Of a stretch of 64,000 bases of DNA, positions 56,521 through 64,000 are shown piece after piece. The DNA is from Candidatus Saccharimonadota bacterium (GTDB lineage Bacteria; Patescibacteriota; Saccharimonadia; Saccharimonadales; Saccharimonadaceae): NCBI GenBank assembly GCA_017519305.1, contig JAFWSN010000001.1, positions 246,296-310,295 of the forward strand, read 5' to 3'. Both the position numbers and the translations under genes were made by a program. The notes below the pieces were generated by a model. It made no database searches. It was not told the origin of the DNA and was given only the letters and a program-made list of their open reading frames with translations. Every line of letters starts with the position of its first letter. Within the stretch, counting starts at the first letter, position 1.

Positions 56521-58101
56521 ATGAGCAAAATTACGAAATATCTCAACCAACTTATTACTGGTAATGCTTTTGATTCTTCTGAAATTCTTGAAGCCTATTC
56601 TACCGACCAGTCTGCTCTCAAAATCAATCCGCGTCTCGTAGTTTTGCCAGAATCAACTGCCGACATCCAAAAATTAATGCAATTCTTCAACCAACTTTCC
56701 GAAAAAAACGTACGCATTCCAGTAGCAGTTCGCGGTTCTGGTTTAGACGAAATGGGCGCAGACCTCTCAACAGGTGCTGTCATTTCAATGGAAAAACTCA
56801 ACCGCCTCGAAGAAATCGACAAACGTGAACGTTTGGTTCGCGTACAGGCTGGCATCACGCTCAAAGAATTGAACACGGCTCTGCTCGTTAGTGGCATGAC
56901 TATTCCTATCAAGGCTAGCCAAAACGAGACCATCGGCAGCCTTATTGCTAACTGCCCGATCGATGATTACTCGGCTAAATATGGCGGCATTAAAAAATAT
57001 GTTGAACGTATCGAAGTGGTACTCGCCAATGGCGAACGCATTCAAACCGGTCGTGCCGGCACACGCCTACTTAAAAAAGCGGGCGACACTTTGGAAAGTC
57101 GCATTTACAAGGACCTTAACGAACTAGTTGCCGAAAATCCAAATATTTTACAGCAAATTTCTGAAAAACTATCCAACCAAGCTGGTTATCCAAACATTGT
57201 CTACGCTATCAAAAAGGGCACCATCGATTTAATGCCGCTATTCTTTGGCTCCGAAGGTACTCTCGGCATTATTTCCGAAGTCATTTTGCACGCCGAACTT
57301 TTGCCACCAAAACCAGTCCGTTTGGTTGCAACCTTTAGCAATCTCAAAGCAACACTCAACTTCCTCTCCGGCGTTACGCCACTCGACCCGCTCGAGTTAA
57401 ACATCTTTGATTTACGTATCCTCAAAATCGCCGAGGAACGCGGCAAGAGTCTGTCCAAAATCACTCACAAATTACAATCCGGTTACGTGGTATATGCCAG
57501 CTTCAATGATGGCGGCATCAAAATCAACAAGAAAATTCGCCGCGCACTCAAGCACATCCCGTCAACCGCATACTCTCTCATCGAAGACGAAAAAACCGCT
57601 GGCATCATTGATGAATTCGAAAATTCCATCGACAACTATCTCAACGCGTCCAACAACGGCGAGCGTGTGCCACTACTTTCGAATTTCCTCATTCCGTCTG
57701 GAAATCTTGTACCATTTTTAAAAGACCTTGAAACCCTGGAGCAAAAAATCCGCCTCGACTTACCGCTCTTTGGCTCCTTTATCACAGGGAATTACAGTAT
57801 TCGCCCATCACTTAGAATTAGCGAACCAAATCTCGAACAGCGCGTCGCGATTCTTTTAAAAACCGGTGACATCCTGATCAATACTCACGGCGGCGCAATC
57901 GCCGGCGGTTATCCAGAAGGCCGCGTGAAAGCTATCATTACTAATGAAACTATGGATAAAGACGAGAAAGCTTTCTACAAACGCATTAAGGAAATCTTCG
58001 ATCCAAACAACATCCTCACGCCAGACGCCAAACTCGGCACCGACAAGAATTTCACTTTGAAACACCTAAGAACTACAAAAACACCGAAGATTATGTTATA
58101 A
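56521..58101 (+). CDS. FAD-linked oxidase (GlcD/lactate-dehydrogenase-like)
   Basis: 526 aa, cytosolic. PCMH-type FAD domain in the first 230 residues: PRLVVLPESTADIQ, VAVRGSGLDEMGADLSTGAV (the FAD pyrophosphate loop), VRVQAGITLKELNTAL, ETIGSLIA, and FFGSEGTLGIISEV. The C-terminal half follows GlcD/D-lactate dehydrogenases and ends FDPNNILTPDAKL. No iron-sulfur partner gene is adjacent. Substrate unknown; D-lactate or another 2-hydroxy acid is a guess. The stop TAA lies inside the -10 box of tig. Confidence 0.85.
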   Translation: MSKITKYLNQLITGNAFDSSEILEAYSTDQSALKINPRLVVLPESTADIQKLMQFFNQLSEKNVRIPVAVRGSGLDEMGADLSTGAVISMEKLNRLEEIDKRERLVRVQAGITLKELNTALLVSGMTIPIKASQNETIGSLIANCPIDDYSAKYGGIKKYVERIEVVLANGERIQTGRAGTRLLKKAGDTLESRIYKDLNELVAENPNILQQISEKLSNQAGYPNIVYAIKKGTIDLMPLFFGSEGTLGIISEVILHAELLPPKPVRLVATFSNLKATLNFLSGVTPLDPLELNIFDLRILKIAEERGKSLSKITHKLQSGYVVYASFNDGGIKINKKIRRALKHIPSTAYSLIEDEKTAGIIDEFENSIDNYLNASNNGERVPLLSNFLIPSGNLVPFLKDLETLEQKIRLDLPLFGSFITGNYSIRPSLRISEPNLEQRVAILLKTGDILINTHGGAIAGGYPEGRVKAIITNETMDKDEKAFYKRIKEIFDPNNILTPDAKLGTDKNFTLKHLRTTKTPKIML

Positions 58102-58102
58102 T
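58094..58102 (+). promoter_or_regulatory. Leaderless extended -10 promoter of tig
   Basis: TGT-TATAAT, 7 nt to the ATG. The TATAAT contains the stop codon of the upstream gene. Confidence 0.7.
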
Positions 58103-58109
58103 CTTCCCT

Positions 58110-59390
58110 ATGAAAACCACTGTTAAGAAATTATCCGACACCAAAGTCGAGATTAAAGTTACTCTTGATGCTAAAGATTTAGCTCCAGCTCGCGAGAAAG
58201 CTATTGAAAAACTCGCTAAAGAAGTCAAAGTTGAAGGTTTCCGCAAAGGCAAAGTCCCAGCCGATATTGCTGAGAAGTTTATTCCGGAAAACGATTTGAG
58301 CGCCGAGACAATTGACCTTGCCATCCGCCTTACCGTCATTCAAGCCTTCACCGACAACAAACAATCATTAATCGCCATGCCACAAGTTGACGTTCTTAAA
58401 TACGTACCAGGCGAAATGGCCGAGTACACCGCTACCGCCGAAGTTTTGCCAGAAGTCAAACTTTGCGATTACAAAAATCTCAAAGTTAAAATGGAAAAAG
58501 CTACCGTTAGCGCCAAAGATGTCAACGACGTACTCGAAAACATCGCCAAATCTTACGCCGACAAGAAAGCTGTTAAGCGCGCGGCTAAGGAAGGCGATGA
58601 AGTCATCATTGATTTCGTTGGCAAAAAGGACGGCGAAGCCTTTAAGGGCGGCACCGCCAAAGATTATCGTTTGCCGCTTGGCTCACATACCTTTATTCCT
58701 GGCTTCGAAGAGGGAATTATTGGCCACGAACCTGGCGACAAATTTGATCTTAAGCTCACCTTCCCGAAAGATTACGGCATGAAAGATCTCGCTGGCGCCA
58801 AAACCGTCTTCGAGGTACTTTTGAAACAAGTTAACGAAGTCGAAACCGCCAAACTAGACGACGAACTCGCAAAAAAATGCGGTCCATTCAAGACTTTGGA
58901 CGAGCTTAAGAAAGACATCGAGAAAAATCTCGCTGCTCAAAACGAATATCGTGTAACCGAAAAATACAAAGACGACTTGATCAAAGCTGTTGTTGAGAAA
59001 TCTAAAATCCCAACTCCAGAAATTCTTATTAAAGATCAGATGCGCCTAATCGAAGATGACATCACCAGAAACGCCGCTTCTCACGGACTTTCCTTCGATG
59101 ATTATCTCGTCGAAACCGGCAAAACCCGCGAAGACTGGGAGAAAGAAGCTTCCGCTATCGCCGCAGAACGCGTCAAAGCTTCTCTTGCTCTTCAAATCAT
59201 CGCTCGCGACAACAAAATCACCGTCAAAGACGAATTGGTTGCCGCCAAAATCGCCGAACTTCGTGACGTTTATAAGAATTCAAAAGAAGCTATCGAAAGC
59301 CTCAAAGATCCAAACGTTGCTGCCGACATTAGAAATCGCTTAATCATTGAAGAAACCATCAATTTCTTGGTCAAAGCTAACAAAAAATAG
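58110..59390 (+). CDS. tig: Trigger factor (ribosome-bound chaperone, PPIase)
   Basis: 426 aa. Ribosome-binding GFRKGKVPADI at about 46-56, a FKBP-type PPIase domain (GDEVIIDFVGKKDGEAFKGGTAKDYRLPLGSHTFIPGFEEGIIGH) and the C-terminal helical cradle. All three domains are present; length is typical. Binds L23 at the exit tunnel and folds nascent chains. Confidence 0.96.
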   Translation: MKTTVKKLSDTKVEIKVTLDAKDLAPAREKAIEKLAKEVKVEGFRKGKVPADIAEKFIPENDLSAETIDLAIRLTVIQAFTDNKQSLIAMPQVDVLKYVPGEMAEYTATAEVLPEVKLCDYKNLKVKMEKATVSAKDVNDVLENIAKSYADKKAVKRAAKEGDEVIIDFVGKKDGEAFKGGTAKDYRLPLGSHTFIPGFEEGIIGHEPGDKFDLKLTFPKDYGMKDLAGAKTVFEVLLKQVNEVETAKLDDELAKKCGPFKTLDELKKDIEKNLAAQNEYRVTEKYKDDLIKAVVEKSKIPTPEILIKDQMRLIEDDITRNAASHGLSFDDYLVETGKTREDWEKEASAIAAERVKASLALQIIARDNKITVKDELVAAKIAELRDVYKNSKEAIESLKDPNVAADIRNRLIIEETINFLVKANKK

Positions 59391-59408
59391 GCCCTAAAAG
59401 CCAATCAG

Positions 59409-59436
59409 GAAAAACCGCAAATATAAGCGGTTTTTT
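59409..59436 (+). terminator. Terminator of tig
   Basis: AAAACCGC, 8-nt loop, GCGGTTTTTT. Confidence 0.85.
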
Positions 59437-59460
59437 CTTGCTTTTTCCACTAGAATGCGC

Positions 59461-59466
59461 TATAAT
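59461..59466 (+). promoter_or_regulatory. -10 box of rpsL-rpsG
   Basis: TATAAT with an 80-nt leader that can fold AACTC/GAGTT and CTTAG/CTAAG hairpins; candidate site for ribosomal-protein feedback. Confidence 0.5.
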
Positions 59467-59546
59467 AACTCAAAGAGTTTCATCTTAGTTTTTATTGCTG
59501 TAAAAAAGCTAAGGACAAAATATTAATTAAACAGGATATTTTTACT

Positions 59547-59960
59547 GTGCCAACTATTAATCAGTTGATTCGCAAGCCACGTAAGATGGCTGCAAAAAAG
59601 TCGAAAGCCCCAGCACTTGGCTCAATCGTCAATACGCTGAAGACTCGTTACTATGATCAAGCTGCTCCACTCAAACGTGGCGTTTGTATCAAAGTTACTA
59701 CCAAAACCCCAAAGAAACCAAACTCCGCTATGCGTAAAGTCGCTCGTGTGCGTCTTACCAACGGTCAGGAAGTTTGGGCTTACATCGGTGGTGAAGGTCA
59801 CAACCTCCAGGAGCACGCTGTCGTGTTAGTTCGTGGTGGTCGTGTACCAGATCTTCCAGGTGTGCGTTATCACATCGTTCGTGGTACGCTCGATCTTCAG
59901 GGTGTCCAGGGCCGCAAACAAGGCCGTTCTAAATACGGTGCTAAGAAGGAGGATAAGTAA
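59547..59960 (+). CDS. rpsL: 30S ribosomal protein S12
   Basis: 137 aa, GTG start. [36 protein letters not shown] and [22 protein letters not shown] are the conserved S12 blocks, including the Lys of KKPNSA where streptomycin-resistance changes occur. A 10-residue lysine-rich insertion follows the N-terminus as in many bacteria. No strong Shine-Dalgarno: only AGGA 14 nt before. rpsG is 2 nt downstream. Confidence 0.97.
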   Translation: MPTINQLIRKPRKMAAKKSKAPALGSIVNTLKTRYYDQAAPLKRGVCIKVTTKTPKKPNSAMRKVARVRLTNGQEVWAYIGGEGHNLQEHAVVLVRGGRVPDLPGVRYHIVRGTLDLQGVQGRKQGRSKYGAKKEDK

Positions 59961-59962
59961 TT

Positions 59963-60442
59963 ATGCCACGCAAAACTACTAAATCCTTGGAGCGCAAAGT
60001 TTCTCCAGATCGTAAATACCAATCAATCTTGGTTCAACGCCTTATCAACAAATCTATGCTCGATGGTAAAAAACAAGCTGCCGAACGCGCTGTTTACTCT
60101 GCTATCGAAGGCGCTGCTAAGAAACTTAAAAGCGAAAACCCAGTCGAAGTTCTCGAAAAAGCTATTGCAAACGTTTCTCCAGACTTCGAAGTTAAATCCC
60201 GCCGCGTCGGTGGTGCTAACTACCAGATTCCATTCCCAATTTCTGGTCACCGCCAACTCCACTTTGCTTTCTCATGGCTAGTTCAATCAGCTCGCGCTCG
60301 CGGTGGCATGCCATATGCCAAACGCCTCGAAGCTGAAATCGTTGACGCCTACAACGAAGCTGGTGCTGCCTTCAAGAAAAAAGAAGACTGTCACCGTATG
60401 GCCGAAGCCAACCGTGCTTTCGCCCACTTCGCTCGCGGTTAA
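59963..60442 (+). CDS. rpsG: 30S ribosomal protein S7
   Basis: 159 aa. PDRKYQSILVQRLINKSMLDGKKQAAERAVY and RRVGGANYQIPFPISGHRQ are S7 signatures, binding the 16S 3' major domain. AAGGAGG 12 nt before the ATG. A terminator follows, and fusA and tufA, normal str-operon partners, are absent here. Confidence 0.97.
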   Translation: MPRKTTKSLERKVSPDRKYQSILVQRLINKSMLDGKKQAAERAVYSAIEGAAKKLKSENPVEVLEKAIANVSPDFEVKSRRVGGANYQIPFPISGHRQLHFAFSWLVQSARARGGMPYAKRLEAEIVDAYNEAGAAFKKKEDCHRMAEANRAFAHFARG

Positions 60443-60455
60443 TGAGATTAAAAAC

Positions 60456-60485
60456 AAAAAGCTCCCTCAAAGGGGAGTTTTTTGT
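60456..60485 (+). terminator. Terminator of rpsL-rpsG
   Basis: CTCCC, loop TCAAAG, GGGAG, TTTTTT. Confidence 0.85.
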
Positions 60486-60549
60486 TGTCTATCTTTTTAT
60501 TATATCATTTTTAGCGTCAAAAGTCAATACGTTTATGCTTAAACTATTA

Positions 60550-60558
60550 TGCTATAAT
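60550..60558 (+). promoter_or_regulatory. Extended -10 promoter of the gap operon
   Basis: TGC-TATAAT, about 26 nt before the ATG, with GGAG in the leader. Confidence 0.65.
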
Positions 60559-60584
60559 TATTCATAAGTATATTGGAGACATGC

Positions 60585-61592
60585 ATGATTAAAGTAGCTA
60601 TCAATGGTTTTGGCCGCATTGGCCGCAATGCATTGAAAATTTTATTGGAGCGCCGCGACGCTCAAATTGTTGCCATCAACGATTTAACCGATGCCGCCAC
60701 TCTTGCGCATCTTCTAAAACATGACTCATCTTATGGTGAATACGACAAAAAAGTCTCCGCTACCGATAAAAGTCTCTTAATTAATTCCCGCGAAATTCTA
60801 GTTTTCTCCGAAACCGAACCAGAAAAATTACCATGGAAAAAACTCGACATCGATGTCGTGATCGAATCTACTGGCCGCTTCACCAAACCAGAAGATGCCG
60901 CTAAGCACTTAGCTGCCGGCGCCAAAAAAGTTGTCATTTCCGCTCCGCCAAAAGGTGAAGGCGTCAAAACCATCGTGCTCGGCGTCAACGAAGAAATCGT
61001 CGAAAAGACCGACCAAATCATCTCCAATGCATCTTGTACTACCAATTGTATCGCTCCAATCATGAAAGTTCTCGAAGATAGCTTTGGTGTCGAAAAAGCC
61101 ATGATGACTACCGTACATTCTTACACTGCTTCGCAGCGCATTCTTGATGCGCCAGCCAAAGATCTCCGCGAAGCTCGCTCAGCTGCCGAAAATATCGTAC
61201 CAACTACCACCGGCGCTTCAAAAGCCGCCGCGCTCACTATTCCAACTCTCAAAGGTAAATTTAACGGTTTGTCAGTCCGCGTTCCAACCCCAGTCGTTTC
61301 ACTTGCCGACATTACCGCCGTTATTAAAACCAATACCACCAAAGAAGAGCTTCAAAAATTCTTTAAGCGCATCGCTAAAGAACCGTACTACGAGGGAATT
61401 ATCGGCGTCACTGAAGAAGAGCTGGTATCTAGCGATTTCATCGGCAATCCAAATTCTTGTATCGTAGATTTGCCATTAATTGATGTCGTGTGTGGGAATA
61501 TGATAAAAATTGTCGCCTGGTACGATAACGAATGGGGTTATTCAAACCGCCTCGTTGAGCTTGCCGTCGACTTCGGAAAGGAGAACAAATGA
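60585..61592 (+). CDS. gap: Glyceraldehyde-3-phosphate dehydrogenase
   Basis: 335 aa. NAD-binding INGFGRIGRNAL with Asp for adenosine ribose in INDLTD, catalytic Cys151 in SNASCTTNC, and His in MTTVHSYTASQ. GGAG lies 6 nt before ATG 60585; an in-frame TTG at 60573 is rejected. It heads an operon with rpiB, rpe-like, pfkB-like and LOG genes, giving the only energy-yielding step in the group. Confidence 0.96.
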   Translation: MIKVAINGFGRIGRNALKILLERRDAQIVAINDLTDAATLAHLLKHDSSYGEYDKKVSATDKSLLINSREILVFSETEPEKLPWKKLDIDVVIESTGRFTKPEDAAKHLAAGAKKVVISAPPKGEGVKTIVLGVNEEIVEKTDQIISNASCTTNCIAPIMKVLEDSFGVEKAMMTTVHSYTASQRILDAPAKDLREARSAAENIVPTTTGASKAAALTIPTLKGKFNGLSVRVPTPVVSLADITAVIKTNTTKEELQKFFKRIAKEPYYEGIIGVTEEELVSSDFIGNPNSCIVDLPLIDVVCGNMIKIVAWYDNEWGYSNRLVELAVDFGKENK

Positions 61593-62035
61593 TTTACATT
61601 GGTGCGGATCATCGTGGATTCGAAAAGAAAAACGAACTATTCAAATATCTCAAAGCTCAAGGTTTAGACATTAAAGATGTTGGTCCATATAGCTACGATC
61701 CAGATGATGATTACAACGACGTTGCCGTTACAGTTGCTCGCAGCATCCGCCGCGAACAAGAAGCCCGCGGAATTTTGATTTGTGGTTCAGCCCACGGCAT
61801 GGTAATTCAGGCCAATCGCTTTAAGGGCGTTCGCGCTATCACTGCTACCAATGCTGACCTTATCAAAGTTGGTCGCGAACACAACGACGCCAACGTGCTT
61901 TGTCTCTCCGCTGACTTCTTAACCGACGAACAAATGCGCGAGTTTATCAAACTCTTCCTTACGACTAAATCCAGCACCGAACCAAGATATATTCATCGCA
62001 CAGTACGCTTAGACGAAAGGGAGGACTATGCTTAG
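61589..62035 (+). CDS. rpiB: Ribose-5-phosphate isomerase B (RpiB/LacAB family)
   Basis: 148 aa. GADHRGFEKKNEL binds the sugar, catalytic Cys65 lies in LICGSAHGMVIQANRF (family GSGxG has Ala-His here), and REHNDANVLCLSA follows. It interconverts ribose 5-phosphate and ribulose 5-phosphate. ATGA overlap with gap, and an 8-nt overlap with the next gene. Confidence 0.9.
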   Translation: MIYIGADHRGFEKKNELFKYLKAQGLDIKDVGPYSYDPDDDYNDVAVTVARSIRREQEARGILICGSAHGMVIQANRFKGVRAITATNADLIKVGREHNDANVLCLSADFLTDEQMREFIKLFLTTKSSTEPRYIHRTVRLDEREDYA

Positions 62036-62684
62036 AACTATTTCGGTCGTACCAACAATTTTGGCCGGAGATAAAGACACTTACCGTGCCCAAGTTGAAA
62101 GGTGCAACACTATCGCGCGCCGCGTTCAAATCGACGTCACAGATGGTGAATTTGCCCCTGGTACCACCATTGGCGTAACCAGTATTTGGTGGCCAAAAAC
62201 CTGGACCGTCGACGTACACTATATGGCGGCCAAACCATCTGCCCAAATCGACACTATCATCAAACTTCATCCGTCACTTTGTATTTTGCATGCCGAAGCT
62301 AACGAAGATTTGATTCCGATTTTCAGAAAACTCAAAGACGCCGGCATCAAAGTCGGAGTTGCCTTGCTTCGTACTACTTACCCAGGCGACGTCCGCGCTT
62401 ATATCGAAATGGCTGACCATGTAATGATTTTTGCTGGCGAACTCGGCGCTCAGGGTTCCCGTGCTGACATGATGCAAACCGAAAAAGTTGCCCTCATTCA
62501 CGAAATTAATCCAGACGCCGAAATTGGTTGGGATGGCGGCGCCAATATCAATAATATTCGCGCTTTGGCTCATGCCGGTATCGACGTTATTAACGTTGGC
62601 AGTGCTTTGTCGCGCGCCGAAAACCCAGCTGGTATTTACCAAGCCCTCGTCGCAGAAATTGATAAAAATGGAGTGGTAATCTAA
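62028..62684 (+). CDS. Ribulose-phosphate 3-epimerase-like protein
   Basis: 218-aa TIM-barrel protein of the RPE family. VQIDVTDGEFAPG is the DVMDGxFVPN region, VDVHYMAAKP holds a metal His, and IGWDGGANINNI the second Asp and phosphate loop. The first metal His (normally H-x-D) is Gln here, and Met-Asp-Gly is Thr-Asp-Gly, so activity or substrate may differ. Position after rpiB supports action on ribulose/xylulose 5-phosphate. Confidence 0.85.
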   Translation: MLRTISVVPTILAGDKDTYRAQVERCNTIARRVQIDVTDGEFAPGTTIGVTSIWWPKTWTVDVHYMAAKPSAQIDTIIKLHPSLCILHAEANEDLIPIFRKLKDAGIKVGVALLRTTYPGDVRAYIEMADHVMIFAGELGAQGSRADMMQTEKVALIHEINPDAEIGWDGGANINNIRALAHAGIDVINVGSALSRAENPAGIYQALVAEIDKNGVVI

Positions 62685-63646
62685 TGGCCAGAATTCTTTC
62701 TATCGGTACTGCTTTGCAAAATGTTTTTCTCGTCGATCACGATGATTTATCGCCAACCGACATCGGCAGGGAATCAATTCTCGGCAAAATCTTAGTTGGT
62801 TCCGAAATCGACATCGACAGAATCACCTACGGAGTTGGCGGTGGTGGCGTTAACTCAGCCGTAACTTTTGCCAGACACGGTCACGAAACCATTCTTTCTA
62901 GCCGTATCGCAAGAGACGCTGCCGGCGACGCCGTACTCAGATTACTCGACAAAGAAAATATCGACAGTAGCTACGTCGACTGTGCCTCACGCGAAGCTAC
63001 GGGCACATCAGTTATTTTGCTCGACTCCAAATCCAGCGCCAAAACCACACTTACCTCACTTGGCGCAGCTAAAAGTTTTGATTATTTCGACGTTTCTGAT
63101 ATCGACTTGGCTCAACCAGATTGGATTTATGTCACAACCATGAACGGCGACTTCAATACACTAGATCGCATCTTCAGTAAAGCCAAAGATTCTGGCGTCA
63201 ACATCATGTTTAGCCCAGGACCAAAAGAACTTGCCGAGCCGAAAAAGCTAACCAACTTGTTTAGATATATCGATATTATTATCGTTAATAAAGGCGAAGC
63301 CTCTAAATTAATTCCTGGCACCGTCCTCGCCGAAATGATTTCGCATCTAAATAATTATGTCGAAACTGCCATCATTACCGATGGTCCGATGGGCGGCATC
63401 GCTAGCAACCGCAACGAGACCTACCGCTTTGGCATCTATGAAGATCTCAAAGTCAAAGACGCCACTGGCGCTGGCGACGCCTTTGGTGCAGGATTCCTCG
63501 CCCACTACGCCGCCGGAAAATCCTTCCGTTCTTCGCTCATTTTCGCTTCCGCTAATGCGACTTCAGTCATGTTAAAAATCAGTGCTAATGCCGGCGCATT
63601 AAAAGGCACCGAGCCTCTGCATCCAATGCCAATTCAAAAAATATAA
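62684..63646 (+). CDS. PfkB-family sugar/nucleoside kinase
   Basis: 320 aa. GGGGVNSAVTFARHGHE is the PfkB signature 1 region and DATGAGDAFGAGFLAHYAAGK signature 2 with the catalytic Asp. FSPGPKEL and INIIIVNKGEAS lie between. Ribokinase, adenosine kinase or another PfkB member; the neighbours favour ribose or a nucleoside. Start overlaps the upstream stop by 1 nt (TAATG). Confidence 0.9.
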   Translation: MARILSIGTALQNVFLVDHDDLSPTDIGRESILGKILVGSEIDIDRITYGVGGGGVNSAVTFARHGHETILSSRIARDAAGDAVLRLLDKENIDSSYVDCASREATGTSVILLDSKSSAKTTLTSLGAAKSFDYFDVSDIDLAQPDWIYVTTMNGDFNTLDRIFSKAKDSGVNIMFSPGPKELAEPKKLTNLFRYIDIIIVNKGEASKLIPGTVLAEMISHLNNYVETAIITDGPMGGIASNRNETYRFGIYEDLKVKDATGAGDAFGAGFLAHYAAGKSFRSSLIFASANATSVMLKISANAGALKGTEPLHPMPIQKI

Positions 63647-63654
63647 GGAGTAAT

Positions 63655-64000
63655 ATGGTCCCAGACGAACAAATGCAACTCATTAAAAAACTTTCTATTG
63701 CCGATATTGAACGCGCCCAAGCCTACGCTAAGGACTTAATTCAGGGCCTACAGATCGTACGTACTTTCCCACAAGGCGTTACGGTTTTTGGCTCCGCTCG
63801 CATTTCGGATCCAAACAATAAATACGTCAAAGCCGCCTACAAACTTGGCAATTTACTCGCTCAAAACGGCCACGCCGTAGTTACCGGTGGCGGTCCAAGC
63901 ATTATGGAAGCAGTCTCGAAAGGCGCCTACGAAATCGGCGGACGTGCAATTGGTTTCAATATTACTTTGGAACACGAACAATTCCCAAACCCATACCTCA
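63655..64000 (+). CDS. LOG-family protein (nucleotide phosphoribohydrolase-like), 3' end outside window
   Basis: 115 residues visible. AAGGAG precedes the ATG. VTVFGSARISDPN and VVTGGGPSIMEAVSKGAYE are the first LOG/TIGR00730 motifs; the PGGxGTxxE motif must lie beyond the edge. LOG and PpnN-type enzymes split nucleoside monophosphates to base and ribose 5-phosphate, which fits the following use by RpiB and the epimerase. Confidence 0.85.
   Translation, partial: MVPDEQMQLIKKLSIADIERAQAYAKDLIQGLQIVRTFPQGVTVFGSARISDPNNKYVKAAYKLGNLLAQNGHAVVTGGGPSIMEAVSKGAYEIGGRAIGFNITLEHEQFPNPYL

Noticed and set aside
1-64000. UGA-to-glycine recoding as in Gracilibacteria
   Set aside because: TGA ends several genes at expected points (for example ung and the MltG fusion) and no conserved frame needs TGA read-through.

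Overview
The window reads as a compact bacterial chromosome segment, most like Candidatus Saccharibacteria (TM7) or a close Candidate Phyla Radiation relative. Evidence: genes are densely packed with many 1-29 nt overlaps; AlaS is shortened; cell-wall hydrolases and VPxTG-type surface proteins point to a Gram-positive-like envelope; and many mRNAs look leaderless. TGA is used as a stop (for example at 36016-36018), so the code is standard and not the UGA-Gly code of Gracilibacteria. No rRNA is present, so the placement is an inference.

Layout. 1-4440: recR end, cdsA, yqeG, nrnA, hydrolase, cysS. 4441-7217: a minus-strand run of unrecognised genes (45-aa membrane peptide, SH3b-like protein, two related unknown proteins), mostly separate promoter-terminator units. 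7218-16150: tgt, AI-2E-like transporter, flippase-like protein, heterodimeric ABC exporter, tmk, ung. 16152-24646: dCMP deaminase, a secreted cutinase-VWA protein, typA, a structured minus-strand ncRNA, tatD, DUF1846 protein, cysteine desulfurase. 24627-32541: mnmA, GH3 hydrolase, alaS, FtsA-like ATPase, rluB-like gene and a cytosolic two-component pair. 32589-37109: an envelope operon with a YqgF-MltG fusion and a LysM-CHAP hydrolase. 37208-51595: an orphan gene, obg, a second ncRNA or leader, glyS with an ABC-2 exporter, ppa, ABC exporter, rarA, trmD, recG, rsmD. 51679-56382: tRNA-Leu, a small membrane protein and two tandem paralogous adhesins. 56521-64000: FAD oxidase, trigger factor, rpsL-rpsG, and a gap-rpiB-rpe-pfkB-LOG sugar-phosphate operon.

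Expression. About 22 genes start 6-10 nt (mostly 6-7) after a -10 box, usually an extended TGN-TATAAT, with no Shine-Dalgarno, which is what leaderless mRNAs look like. A second class has good Shine-Dalgarno sites, and several of these also have recognisable -35 boxes: the unknown cassette genes and the two adhesins. Two apparent noncoding transcripts have TTGACT-17 nt-(TATAAT/TATTAT) promoters.

Most novel: the two structured RNAs, the leaderless/leadered split, the cutinase-VWA protein, the adhesin pair with a shared N-terminal motif, the YqgF-MltG fusion, and a leader hairpin shared between tgt and an unknown gene.
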